From NCBI RefSeq assembly GCF_018362775.1, contig NZ_JAGYXY010000002.1, forward strand, positions 1 through 64,000: a DNA stretch of 64,000 nt. Direction: 5' to 3'. Both the position numbers and the translations under genes were made by a program. Under the pieces are notes generated by a model. That model did not search any database, had not been told where the DNA came from, and saw only the letters and a list, made by a program, of their open reading frames with translations. Every line of letters begins with the position of its first letter. Position 1 is the first letter of the stretch. Positions 37,067 to 44,649 of the stretch are shown here, in pieces. The stretch is from Alistipes montrealensis (lineage in GTDB: Bacteria; Bacteroidota; Bacteroidia; Bacteroidales; Rikenellaceae).

Positions 37067-38539
37067 TTACTTTATCCGCTTCAGGAGTTCCTGCTTGCGG
37101 TCGGACTCCTTGAGCATCGCCACGAAATAACGGGCATCGGCCCGGTTTGCCGCCGTCGGGTCGGCCTCGTAAACCTTCACAAAATGTTCGGCGTGTTCGG
37201 CCAGGGCATGCCGGCAGTCGATATTGATCGCCAGCACCTCGGTAGCATCCCCGGCCTTTTCGCCGGGTCCCCACGAAAGCCCCGTGACCGTTTCGCCGGA
37301 CTCGACTGCCGTGCAGGCCGACGGATCGGCGCCCGAAACATTGAGCGTCAGCGACGGATAATAGAAATAGAGCCCGCCGGGCAGATCGACCGTCAGTGTC
37401 AGCGTATTTTCCGCGGCCCGGCACGTCACCTCCGCATGGCGGCGCAGGTAGTTGTATTCGAAATATTCCTCCGGCGCGGGCATCCACAGGCAATCCTCTC
37501 CGTCCTTACCGCAGGTATTGTTGAGCCACAGCAGCATTTCGGACCAGGAACGGTCGGTTCCGTGCGCCCCGATATTGACCGCCTCGCGTTCGGCGACAGG
37601 ACGGGCCAACTGCGCCTCGATCACCCCCGGAATCGCCTTCGGCTGCCAGAATCCGCGCTCGAGGATTTTCTTCGTCAAATCGCCTTCCACGGCAAAGGGA
37701 CGGAGTTTTTCGCCGCCCGACTGCACGAAAATAGTTTGAATCGGGTCATAGTCCTGCGCCGCAGTCACATAGGTCTTGTTGCCGTCGGGCTCGGCCAGCA
37801 TCTTGCACCCGCGGCCCGAAAGGCGGTCGAGGATGATTTGCTGGGCGAGGCCGTAATGCTTCAGGATCGAGTCGGGCAGGTCGACCGACGGGGTGTTCAT
37901 ATCGTGGAAAGCGATGCCGACGCCATAGCTGAGCATTTCGGCCACGTCGCCCCACATCAGCCCCTTCTGCATGAAGAACCGGTAATAGTTATCCGTATAT
38001 CCGGGCTTCACGGTCGCTTCGGCATCCATGTACTCCCATTCGGGGGAGATCGTGGTGGCGAAGGCGAAACGCACTTCGCGCCCCGTGCCGTCGGTCGAGC
38101 CGAGCGTCTTGCCGAAGCTGTACGTGTCGGGCGGCATGTCCCCGCCGCGCAGGTGCGCCGCCGTATAAAAATAGGTATCCGAAAGAGGCCGTCCGTTGAT
38201 TGCAGCCCACGTCGTCGAGAAAGCGGCCTGCTTGCAGTCGTCCTGCGTCAGCAGCACCAGCAGCGACTTGTTGTATTTCAGGGGAGGAATCTCGATCTGC
38301 ACGCCGGAAAGGTCGGTTCCGGGATCGAACGTCAGCGTAACTTCGGCCGTTACCCGGCGGGGTTCATCGCCGAACGGATAGATGTATTCGGCCGCAGGGG
38401 GGGGGTAATCGGGATTATCCGGACCTTCCGGTCCCTCGGGCTCCTCGCCTCCCGTTTTCGGCATTTTGATACAACCCGCCAACAACAGCGCGGCAGCCGA
38501 GGCGAATAGCACAAAAGATGGGATGAGCGCTTTTTTCAT
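37067..38539 (-). CDS. Lipoprotein of unknown function, weakly NodB-like
   Basis: The ATG at 38539 gives 490 residues with a lipoprotein signal (MKKALIPSFVLFASAAALLLAGC). A Pro/Glu/Gly linker rich in EGPEGP follows and contains Pro-Pro-Pro encoded by C9. After it, LLVLLTQDDCKQAAFS and AFHDMN could correspond to the Asp-Asp and His motifs of polysaccharide deacetylases, but the match is weak. It is downstream of the flavin-reductase-like gene. No confident family; surface location is the firm point. Confidence 0.75.
   Translation of the reverse strand: MKKALIPSFVLFASAAALLLAGCIKMPKTGGEEPEGPEGPDNPDYPPPAAEYIYPFGDEPRRVTAEVTLTFDPGTDLSGVQIEIPPLKYNKSLLVLLTQDDCKQAAFSTTWAAINGRPLSDTYFYTAAHLRGGDMPPDTYSFGKTLGSTDGTGREVRFAFATTISPEWEYMDAEATVKPGYTDNYYRFFMQKGLMWGDVAEMLSYGVGIAFHDMNTPSVDLPDSILKHYGLAQQIILDRLSGRGCKMLAEPDGNKTYVTAAQDYDPIQTIFVQSGGEKLRPFAVEGDLTKKILERGFWQPKAIPGVIEAQLARPVAEREAVNIGAHGTDRSWSEMLLWLNNTCGKDGEDCLWMPAPEEYFEYNYLRRHAEVTCRAAENTLTLTVDLPGGLYFYYPSLTLNVSGADPSACTAVESGETVTGLSWGPGEKAGDATEVLAINIDCRHALAEHAEHFVKVYEADPTAANRADARYFVAMLKESDRKQELLKRIK
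38397..38405. repeat. Homopolymer G9/C9 in a lipoprotein gene
   Basis: Nine G on the plus strand encode Pro-Pro-Pro about 20 residues after the lipidated Cys. A one-base slip would end the protein early. Confidence 0.9.
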
Positions 38540-38544
38540 GAATA

Positions 38545-38552
38545 CAAAGATA
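38545..38552 (-). promoter_or_regulatory. Putative promoter -7 box directly ahead of the lipoprotein ATG
   Basis: TATCTTTG on the minus strand ends 5 bp before the ATG, so transcription would start at or very near the first codon. There is no matching -33 element. Confidence 0.4.
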
Positions 38553-38568
38553 GCGAAAATCGGGAATA

Positions 38569-39153
38569 TCAGCGTTTTTTCGCCGCCTTTTTCTTTTTGC
38601 GGACCGACCAGCCGAAATGCCCCAGCGCCTCGCCCAGCGCGAAATATTCGCCGTGGGAATAGACGATCGGATCGGCGCGTTCGAGGCAGAAACGGCCCGT
38701 CGCGGGGTCGATGTAGGCTTCGTCGGCCTGCACGCCGACCACCTCGGCCAGAAACATGTCGTGCGTCCCGAGCGGCAGCACCTGCGTCACGCGGCACTCG
38801 ATATTGACGGGGGCCTCGGCAATGACGGGCGCAGCGACCTTTTCGGACGGAACAGGCGTCAGGCCCATCTCGCGAAATTTGTCGTAATCGCGCCCCGAGC
38901 GCACCCCGCACCAGTCCGCAGCACGCGCCAGGTCGCGCGTCGTAAGGTTGATGACAAATCCGCCCGCCCGGCTGATGATCGCATGGGAATGGCGTCCGGG
39001 CCGCACCGAGACATAGCACATCGGCGGGTCGGAACAGATCGTTCCGGTCCACGACACGGTCAGCATGTTATACTCTTCGGGCGTTGCACCACAGCTTACC
39101 AGCACCGCCGGCAGCGGATAAAGCACGGTCCCGGGTTTCCAATTCTGTTTCAT
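38569..39153 (-). CDS. Flavin reductase-like domain protein
   Basis: The ATG at 39153 (MKQNWKPGT) gives 194 residues; a longer reading to 39231 lacks support. The split-barrel FMN-binding fold is suggested by LTVSWTGTICSDPPMCYVSVRPGRHSH, with INLTT and ADWCGVRSGRDYDKF following. This pattern is typical of flavoredoxin-like NAD(P)H:FMN oxidoreductases of anaerobes. The C-terminus ends in a run of Lys (RKKKKAAKKR). The physiological partner is unknown. Confidence 0.9.
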   Translation of the reverse strand: MKQNWKPGTVLYPLPAVLVSCGATPEEYNMLTVSWTGTICSDPPMCYVSVRPGRHSHAIISRAGGFVINLTTRDLARAADWCGVRSGRDYDKFREMGLTPVPSEKVAAPVIAEAPVNIECRVTQVLPLGTHDMFLAEVVGVQADEAYIDPATGRFCLERADPIVYSHGEYFALGEALGHFGWSVRKKKKAAKKR

Positions 39154-39453
39154 AGTAAATTCTATTTGACAATCATAGACCTCCATATACCAGCCGCCGC
39201 CGAACGCCGTCCTTGCCGCCTGCGGCGTCATCTACCAATCCGCCCCACCCCGACCCTCCCTTAGGGAGGGAAGCAGCGGCCGCAGCTTCCGGTTCACACA
39301 GCCAAGTCTATGATCGCGTTTATTTTTCAGAACAAAGGTAACGGTTTTGGCAATGGGAACCAACACCGCCGCGGATCATTCTGCCGTATTACGGCCCGAA
39401 ATTGAACAGAATTAATTCGACAACCTCAGCCATTTTTGCCTATATTTGTCAAA
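39154..39453. other. Intergenic region with a short hairpin
   Basis: No gene is seen between the divergent flavin-reductase and xer genes. CCCTCCCT (39254-39261) and AGGGAGGG (39263-39270) form an 8-bp hairpin with a one-base loop. Confidence 0.5.
39441..39448 (+). promoter_or_regulatory. Promoter -7 box directly ahead of the xer gene
   Basis: TATATTTG ends five bases before the ATG at 39454, implying a leaderless or nearly leaderless transcript. A TTG start at 39436 would precede this box and is rejected. Confidence 0.5.
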
Positions 39454-40356
39454 ATGATTTCCGATTTCGTCCAATACCTCGAAGCCGAACGCCGCTACTC
39501 GCCGCTCACGGTCCGCAACTACCGCCACGACGTGGAGCAGTTCCTCGCATGGCTGGGAGTCACGGACGCGGATTTCGAGCCGCGGAGGATCACGACGGAG
39601 GATATCCGCGAGTGGATTCTCCACCGCACCGAGCAGGGCGGCGTGAGCGCGGCTTCGATGAACCGCGAGGTTTCGTCGCTGCGCGCGCTGTTCCGCTGGC
39701 TGCTCCGCACGGGAGCCGTCGACCGCGATGTCGTGCGTCCGATCTCCTCGCTGCGAACCTCACGCCGCCTGCCGGCATTCGTCCCCGAAAGCCGCATGAG
39801 CGGCATCGTCAGCGAATGCGAATGCGACAGCGAGGATTTCATCCGCGAACGCAATTCGCTGATCATACTGCTCTTCTATGCTTGCGGCCTGCGATTGGCC
39901 GAACTGGTCGGCATCGACCGCGGCGACTTCTCGGCAGACTTCACGTCGCTGCGCATCCGGGGCAAGGGAGACAAGGAGCGGATAGTCCCGATCCTCGAAT
40001 TCGTACGCGAAAAGATTTTACATTACGCCGGGTTAATTGAGAGGCAAAATATTTGCATTTCATCGGAAAAAGCACTATTTTTAACACTCGAAGGAAAACG
40101 CATATCCCGGACGGCGGTATACCGTACAGTGCAGGAAGAATTGGGCAAAGCGGGCGTACAGGGCAAGAAAAGCCCCCATGTGCTGCGACACACATTCGCT
40201 ACCCACCTGCTCAACGGCGGCGCCGATATGCGCGAAATACAGGAACTCCTCGGGCACGCCTCGCTGCAGGCCACACAGGTCTACACGCACAACAGCATCG
40301 CCAAGCTCCGGGAGATTTACGCGAAGGCCCATCCCCGCGAAAAGGGAGGCAAATGA
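39454..40356 (+). CDS. xerC: Tyrosine recombinase XerC/XerD
   Basis: A 300-residue core-genome recombinase. The SAM-like domain (1-90) precedes the catalytic domain with the full set of residues: Arg in ACGLRLAEL, Lys in GKGDKER, His-x-x-Arg in HVLRHTFATHLL, His in LGHASL and Tyr in QVYTH. It resolves chromosome dimers at dif with a second Xer protein. Unlike the island integrase it keeps the first Arg. It is 24 bp upstream of hpf, a pairing common in Bacteroidales. XerC versus XerD cannot be decided by eye. Confidence 0.93.
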   Translation: MISDFVQYLEAERRYSPLTVRNYRHDVEQFLAWLGVTDADFEPRRITTEDIREWILHRTEQGGVSAASMNREVSSLRALFRWLLRTGAVDRDVVRPISSLRTSRRLPAFVPESRMSGIVSECECDSEDFIRERNSLIILLFYACGLRLAELVGIDRGDFSADFTSLRIRGKGDKERIVPILEFVREKILHYAGLIERQNICISSEKALFLTLEGKRISRTAVYRTVQEELGKAGVQGKKSPHVLRHTFATHLLNGGADMREIQELLGHASLQATQVYTHNSIAKLREIYAKAHPREKGGK

Positions 40357-40380
40357 TTAACTTTTATAAACTGTAAGGCT

Positions 40381-40677
40381 ATGAACGTACAGATTCAATC
40401 CGTGAAATTCGACGCCGACAAACGGCTCGTCGAATTCGTGAATGCCAAAATGGCGAAGTTGGACCGCTTTGCGGAGCGCGCAACCAGCGCCGAGGTCATT
40501 CTGAAACTCGATAAAGACCACGAAAAGGGAAATAAATTCGCAACGATCACGTTGCACATGCCCGGCGAAGACCTGGTGGCCTGCCACCAGTCGAAAGCCT
40601 TCGAGGAGTCGGTAGACGAAGCCATCGACGCACTGAAACGCCAGTTGGAGAAATTCAAGGCAAAATCGGAAAAATAA
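40381..40677 (+). CDS. hpf: Ribosome hibernation promoting factor, short form
   Basis: A 98-residue protein of the HPF/RaiA family that binds the 30S subunit and helps ribosomes become inactive in stationary phase. MNVQIQSVKFDADKRL and HMPGEDLVACHQSKAFEESVDEAIDALKRQL show the family pattern, the latter being the helix with conserved Glu/Asp residues. It has no long C-terminal dimerisation domain. Confidence 0.93.
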   Translation: MNVQIQSVKFDADKRLVEFVNAKMAKLDRFAERATSAEVILKLDKDHEKGNKFATITLHMPGEDLVACHQSKAFEESVDEAIDALKRQLEKFKAKSEK

Positions 40678-40714
40678 AACCCCACCAACCTTAATACCTT
40701 AACTAACCAACGCC

Positions 40715-40754
40715 GCTACGGCCGCCTTATCACAAGGCGGCCGTAGCATTTTTC
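40715..40754 (+). terminator. Terminator of xer-hpf
   Basis: A 14-bp perfect stem GCTACGGCCGCCTT/AAGGCGGCCGTAGC with a 5-nt loop, followed by ATTTTTC. Confidence 0.9.
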
Positions 40755-40851
40755 GGGAGCAGGGCGAAGAAGGGAGAACCCGGAACCGATTAACCCAGCC
40801 TACTCACTGCCCTGCTCCCTGTGGGCATCGGTCCGGGTATGTTTTTTCAGA

Positions 40852-42438
40852 TCAGTATACCCACTCGAAGTCGTCGACCTGCATTTCGTTCGTCGAACAG
40901 CCCGTCAGGTAATCGCCGCGTACGCTCGTAGCGCACGAAATCACCAGCGAGAATTTTTCCGGGGCAGGCTTGGCTACATTCTCCGCATACCAGTTGAACG
41001 GAAGCGTGGCCTCGACCCAACCGGCCGCAGTCTGGGTAATGATCAAATCCGCGTAACCCAGAATCGCGCCTTCATCAAGACTCTTCGTCGCTGCCGGGTC
41101 CCACATACCGGTGGGGGCCGTCATGCCCGAAGTTACACCGTGCTGTGCCGTCCAGTCGACGACAGCCGCGAAAATACGCGAGCGGTCGGGCTGATCCTTG
41201 TATTTATCCGCTTCCGGGTCGTTCGAACCCAGTTTATCGATCGTGCCGACCTTTGCCTTGTAGCGTACTTTCAGCGCACTCGGACGGGCCGTCCAGGTAT
41301 AGGCTTTGCCGAAATTGACCGTACCGGAGAAGCCCGAATAATTGAAATCGCCGGTGAACATGTTTCCCGGGGCGAACACGAATCCCATAACCATCCGGGC
41401 CGAAAGAAGGGCCGTCCCGGCTTCCGTTTCGCTCTCCCGGCAAAGCGGCGTAAAAATCGTAGGCGCACCGCTTTCGTCATATTGTTCAAGGAATGCGTTG
41501 TTACCGCTGTCCCAGAGCTTCAGGCCTGCGGGATTGGGATAAGTGATCGGCCACTCCTTCTTGCTGTCGTCGATCCACATTCTTTTCGACCATCCCGACA
41601 TGTCGCCGTTGGGAATCTTATCCCCGGCCGCCGTCGTAAACTCACCGCTGTCGAGCACCTTCTCGCCATCCAGCATACGGTATTCGTAGGTTGTGGCGGC
41701 AAAAATGCCCGTACCGGCCTTAATCGTATAAATATCGAGTTCCGCCTCGTTTTTCGACGCTTCATAAACCGGAGCGATATTGAAAACGGTCCCGTCCGCG
41801 GACACCGCATCGGTCCATGCCTCGGCATCCTTCACACGATACTGTACCTTTGCGCCTTCGGGCTGATTCTTCACCGTCAGCGTCGCCGTATTGGCCCACA
41901 GGTCGGCATCGTTATTATAAGTAATCGTTTGGGGACCCGACAGGTGGAATTTCAGGGTCTCGGTCGCCCGCTGCGCCTTGGCATCGGTTACCGTCAGCGT
42001 AAAGTCGTGATTCGAAGTCTGGTCGTAAAGCTGCGCGATCAGCGGAATCAGCGACGAGATATTGAACGTCAACGTCGTCTTACCCTTCACATCGTCGCCC
42101 ACCGGGAAACCCAGTCCTTTCAGTCCGGCAGCCATCTGGCTCGTAGCCGGAGTCACCAGATTCATCTCCGCAGCGAGACCCAGGGCACTCAACTCCTCAG
42201 GAGTCAGGAACGGCGAATCGATACGGATCGTAAAATCGGCGACACCGCCCGGCGCAGCCACATTCACGACAACCGACATCCCCGACTCAATTTCGTGGGT
42301 AGCTTTGATGTCGCCGTCCTTAAGCGTTATCGTCGGTGCGGGGGGGGGAGTTTTTTCGTCCTCACCATCGTCCCCGCATGCTACGAAGAGCGACGCAGTC
42401 ATGGCCATAGCCACAGTCATACACACTAATCTTTTCAT
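40852..42438 (-). CDS. Surface lipoprotein with C-terminal PCMD-type carbohydrate domain
   Basis: About 528 residues with a lipoprotein signal ending LFVAC; an ATG two codons upstream (42444) is possible. A linker with Pro-Pro-Pro encoded by C9 follows the Cys. Two beta-sandwich regions fill residues 35-270. The C-terminal part, from IPNGDMSGW to DYLTGCSTNEMQVDDFEWVY, looks like the putative carbohydrate metabolism domain of Bacteroidales surface proteins (PF13201), which typically ends in VDD-x-E/F. Glycan binding at the cell surface is the likely role; no catalytic residues were recognised. Confidence 0.8.
   Translation of the reverse strand: MKRLVCMTVAMAMTASLFVACGDDGEDEKTPPPAPTITLKDGDIKATHEIESGMSVVVNVAAPGGVADFTIRIDSPFLTPEELSALGLAAEMNLVTPATSQMAAGLKGLGFPVGDDVKGKTTLTFNISSLIPLIAQLYDQTSNHDFTLTVTDAKAQRATETLKFHLSGPQTITYNNDADLWANTATLTVKNQPEGAKVQYRVKDAEAWTDAVSADGTVFNIAPVYEASKNEAELDIYTIKAGTGIFAATTYEYRMLDGEKVLDSGEFTTAAGDKIPNGDMSGWSKRMWIDDSKKEWPITYPNPAGLKLWDSGNNAFLEQYDESGAPTIFTPLCRESETEAGTALLSARMVMGFVFAPGNMFTGDFNYSGFSGTVNFGKAYTWTARPSALKVRYKAKVGTIDKLGSNDPEADKYKDQPDRSRIFAAVVDWTAQHGVTSGMTAPTGMWDPAATKSLDEGAILGYADLIITQTAAGWVEATLPFNWYAENVAKPAPEKFSLVISCATSVRGDYLTGCSTNEMQVDDFEWVY
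42340..42348. repeat. Homopolymer G9/C9 in a surface lipoprotein gene
   Basis: Nine G on the plus strand encode Pro-Pro-Pro about ten residues after the lipidated Cys, the same position as the tract at 38397. Confidence 0.9.
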
Positions 42439-42625
42439 GATCAAGCTAATTTAAATGAGAAATTCTGTTTGCTGTTGAAACAAAATTAGAACCCTGCCGC
42501 GACGACGACAAATAAATTCAACGGACACGGAAAGAATGATTATTAAAAGCCGCTTTTTCATCACGAAAAATCAGCGGACAGGCCAAATCCGCGAAACAGG
42601 GACTCCCATCTCTGCCGGATACAAC

Positions 42626-42654
42626 AAAAAACGGCCGCACTTGCGTGCGGCCGT
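42626..42654 (-). terminator. Terminator of tRNA-Glu
   Basis: On the minus strand ACGGCCGCAC pairs with GTGCGGCCGT around a 4-nt loop and is followed by six T. Confidence 0.88.
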
Positions 42655-42661
42655 AGCTTCG

Positions 42662-42733
42662 TAGTGGATAGGGGATTCGAACCCCTATGTCGTGCGTGAG
42701 AGGCACGTATCCTAACCCTTAGATGAATCCACC
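42662..42733 (-). tRNA. tRNA-Glu (anticodon CTC)
   Basis: A 72-nt cloverleaf on the minus strand. The acceptor stem GGTGGAT/ATCCACT has a G-U first pair and discriminator A. The anticodon arm CGTGC-CTCTCAC-GCACG places CTC as anticodon, and the T-arm is GGGGTTCGAATCCCC. Confidence 0.93.
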
Positions 42734-42750
42734 GGTTTAGTTTTGTGGTG

Positions 42751-42781
42751 CAAAGATAACGCCTTCTTTCGAAACTCCAAA
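42751..42781 (-). promoter_or_regulatory. Promoter of tRNA-Glu
   Basis: TTTG (42778-42781), 19 bp, TATCTTTG (42751-42758) on the minus strand. Confidence 0.75.
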
Positions 42782-42872
42782 ATTTTCCTGTAAAATATAG
42801 TTTTTTTTTCGTTTTTTGCCGCCGCAAATGCTTTTTACGCTATCTTTACATAGACACTGAAAAACATTTGCC

Positions 42873-43622
42873 ATGAAATTCCGCACACTTACGGTCCTGG
42901 CCGTCGCTGCGACACTGACAGTCGGTTCCTGTACAAAACGTCCCATACAACCCCAATTCTCCGTTATAACCGCAGATACGCTGATCGACGGAAACAGTTT
43001 TACCTGCAAGATCGAATACCGCTTCGCCTCGATCGGCAACGCCCAGGCCTCCCCTGCCCTCGCAGCGATCGAGCAGGCGAACATCGGCCGTTTCTTCGAA
43101 CTGGAAAACTTCGAGGGTACACCCCGGGAAGCCATCGAAGCTGCGGTCCGCCAGGCCGTGAATGACATGATGCCGCCCGAAAATACGCCTGAAATGTCGG
43201 AACACCGGTTGTGGGAAGGCGAAATCTCCGCCGAATCCGAAGGATCGGTCGTCGACACGCTCCTCTGCTACATCATCACACGTTCGAGTTACACAGGCGG
43301 CGCACACGGCATCTACGGCACGGAGTGTTACACCTACTCGCTGGCAGGCGGTTATGAGATTACAACGGCCGATCTGTTCACCGAAGCGCAACTGGAGCGG
43401 CTCAACGAGTTGATCCGCAAGGATATTTACGAACAATACGAAGCGAAGAATGATGACGAGCTGTCGGAAAAGGGATTTTTCCCGGAATACATTCGCGCAA
43501 CGGAGAATTTCCGCGTCACGCCCGAAGGCATCACGTTCTACTACAATCCCTATGACATCGGATGTTACGCGCTCGGGGCCGTCGAAGTAGAGGTGAGCCG
43601 CGAAAAACTGGCCGAACTCTGA
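42873..43622 (+). CDS. DUF3298/DUF4163 (RsiV-like) lipoprotein
   Basis: A 249-residue protein with a lipoprotein signal (Cys20 in TVGSCTK). The N-terminal half resembles DUF4163. The C-terminal half has SSYTGGAHGIYG, the TGGAH-type motif of DUF3298, and ITTADLFTEAQLERLNELI. The family includes the lysozyme-binding domain of the anti-sigma factor RsiV, though no membrane or anti-sigma region is present here. A role in envelope stress or lysozyme binding is inference. Confidence 0.85.
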   Translation: MKFRTLTVLAVAATLTVGSCTKRPIQPQFSVITADTLIDGNSFTCKIEYRFASIGNAQASPALAAIEQANIGRFFELENFEGTPREAIEAAVRQAVNDMMPPENTPEMSEHRLWEGEISAESEGSVVDTLLCYIITRSSYTGGAHGIYGTECYTYSLAGGYEITTADLFTEAQLERLNELIRKDIYEQYEAKNDDELSEKGFFPEYIRATENFRVTPEGITFYYNPYDIGCYALGAVEVEVSREKLAEL

Positions 43623-43643
43623 CGCACCGTCCGGGCAAAAAAG

Positions 43644-43839
43644 AAAAAAGGTCCGAGTCTCACGACTAGGACCTTCTTTTTTGGCGGGGAACCACCCCCT
43701 CCAAAAATGAGGTTCAATCGGAGGTATTCGACCGCGAAACGAGTACCGTTTCTCTGGTCTTAGTAACGGACATTCCGTTACAACCTGCCGATTTCCTCAA
43801 CCAACCTAAAACTACTAACCTAAATGAACCTTAAAACTT
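43644..43839 (-). ncRNA. Candidate small RNA 1, about 195 nt
   Basis: On the minus strand a full promoter (43845-43876) is followed by a 60-nt module with three spaced AGGTT words, and then by structured DNA without an ORF. The outer stem AATCGG/CCGATT encloses the hairpins TAACGGA/TCCGTTA and GACC...GGTC. A further GAACC/GGTTC stem comes next. The terminator is AAGGTCC...GGACCTT with AGTC/GACT inside, followed by six T. The 5' module recurs in candidate RNA 2. The 5' end is an estimate from the -7 box. Confidence 0.65.
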
Positions 43840-43855
43840 CTCTGCAAAGATAAGG
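43792..43855. repeat. Shared promoter and 5' module, copy A
   Basis: This stretch, from TTTCCTCA to GCAAAGATAAGG on the plus strand, is nearly identical to 44232-44294; the differences are one extra A and one base near the -7 box. Confidence 0.92.
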
Positions 43856-43876
43856 GGCATTTTTCAATTACGCAAA
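43845..43876 (-). promoter_or_regulatory. Promoter of candidate small RNA 1
   Basis: TTTG (43873-43876), 20 bp, TATCTTTG (43845-43852) on the minus strand. Confidence 0.75.
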
Positions 43877-44187
43877 TATTTTATGAATATATTAAATATA
43901 TTTAACAATTTGGTAACATTGGCAGACCAATAAACCTACTTACCCGATTAAGTAAACCGTCTCGCAAGTATTTAATCCTAAATGAATTCAGCATACAAAT
44001 AAGGTCGGCAATACCCGCCCGGCAATATTTCCGGAAAAACCGGCCAGGTTAACACGAAAAAGTTGGAACCCGGAGCAACCGGAGAAAAACAGGACGGAAA
44101 AACCGGAAAAAGGCTTTTCAAGAACCCGGAGACAAAAAGTAAAGACCGCCGAAACCGGACATAAAAAATGCCTTCCGAAAAAGGCAC
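43877..44187. other. Intergenic stretch with CCGGA-A-tract repeats
   Basis: No coding sequence is supported. From about 44020 to 44180 the plus strand is purine-rich, with recurring CCGGA followed by A runs (for example TTCCGGAAAAACCGG, ACCGGAGAAAAAC, ACCGGAAAAAGG, CCCGGAGACAAAAAG). A hairpin TGCCTT/AAGGCA (44169-44186) next to an A6 run forms a second minus-strand terminator beyond candidate RNA 2. Confidence 0.5.
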
Positions 44188-44278
44188 AAAAAAAGGAAAC
44201 CTGGAATCGGACCATAGTCCGTCTTTCCCAGTTTCCTCACCAACCTAAAACTACTAACCTAAATGAACCTTAAAACTT
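44188..44278 (-). ncRNA. Candidate small RNA 2, about 90 nt
   Basis: It is read from its own promoter (44284-44314) and begins with the same 5' module as candidate RNA 1. It then forms a long stem GGAAACtGG/CCaGGTTTCC around an inner hairpin CGGAC/GTCCG, ending in seven T as an intrinsic terminator. Its 3' part shares no clear sequence with RNA 1. No ORF of useful size is present. Confidence 0.65.
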
Positions 44279-44294
44279 CGCTGCAAAGATAAGG
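44232..44294. repeat. Shared promoter and 5' module, copy B
   Basis: Second copy of the 60-bp element at 43792-43855, in the same orientation, about 440 bp away. Confidence 0.92.
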
Positions 44295-44314
44295 TGAAAA
44301 AACCATCTGCGCAA
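44284..44314 (-). promoter_or_regulatory. Promoter of candidate small RNA 2
   Basis: TTG (44312-44314), 20 bp, TATCTTTG (44284-44291) on the minus strand. Confidence 0.75.
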
Positions 44315-44517
44315 GCTTTTATTAAAATAATTTTCAAATTTTTTGATATTTTTTAATATTACCCACGGTCATGAGAATTCATACCATTGATAATCAATGA
44401 CATAAATCATAATCAACAACTTTTACAAAAAACTTTTCACCACGCGCGTGCAGTATCGGCAAAAACGTGCATTTATATATAAAAAGCACGATATGACGAT
44501 AGTAACGGATAAATTGC

Positions 44518-44525
44518 TACTTTTG
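44518..44525 (+). promoter_or_regulatory. Putative promoter of the GT2 gene at 44650
   Basis: TACTTTTG matches TAnnTTTG and gives a leader of about 120 nt. A small hairpin CGTGC...GCACG lies at about 44466-44490, upstream. No -33 element is clear. Confidence 0.4.
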
Positions 44526-44649
44526 CAAAATGATTTTAGCAACACCCCCTACAGTCACCCCTTTCCCGTGCAAAACCTCGGCAGAGATTTTGCATCTTTT
44601 TCATTGCCTATCCTCAAACTCCGAACCTAACCAATAGTTTTACATTGCG

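Noticed and set aside
43644..43839. 6S RNA
   Set aside because: The candidate has a branched structure with several hairpins rather than one long hairpin with a central open bubble, and its 5' module is repeated ahead of an unrelated RNA.
43978..44215. Minus-strand ORFs of about 70 codons between the small-RNA candidates
   Set aside because: They run through terminator hairpins and T-rich low-complexity DNA and have no family-like features.
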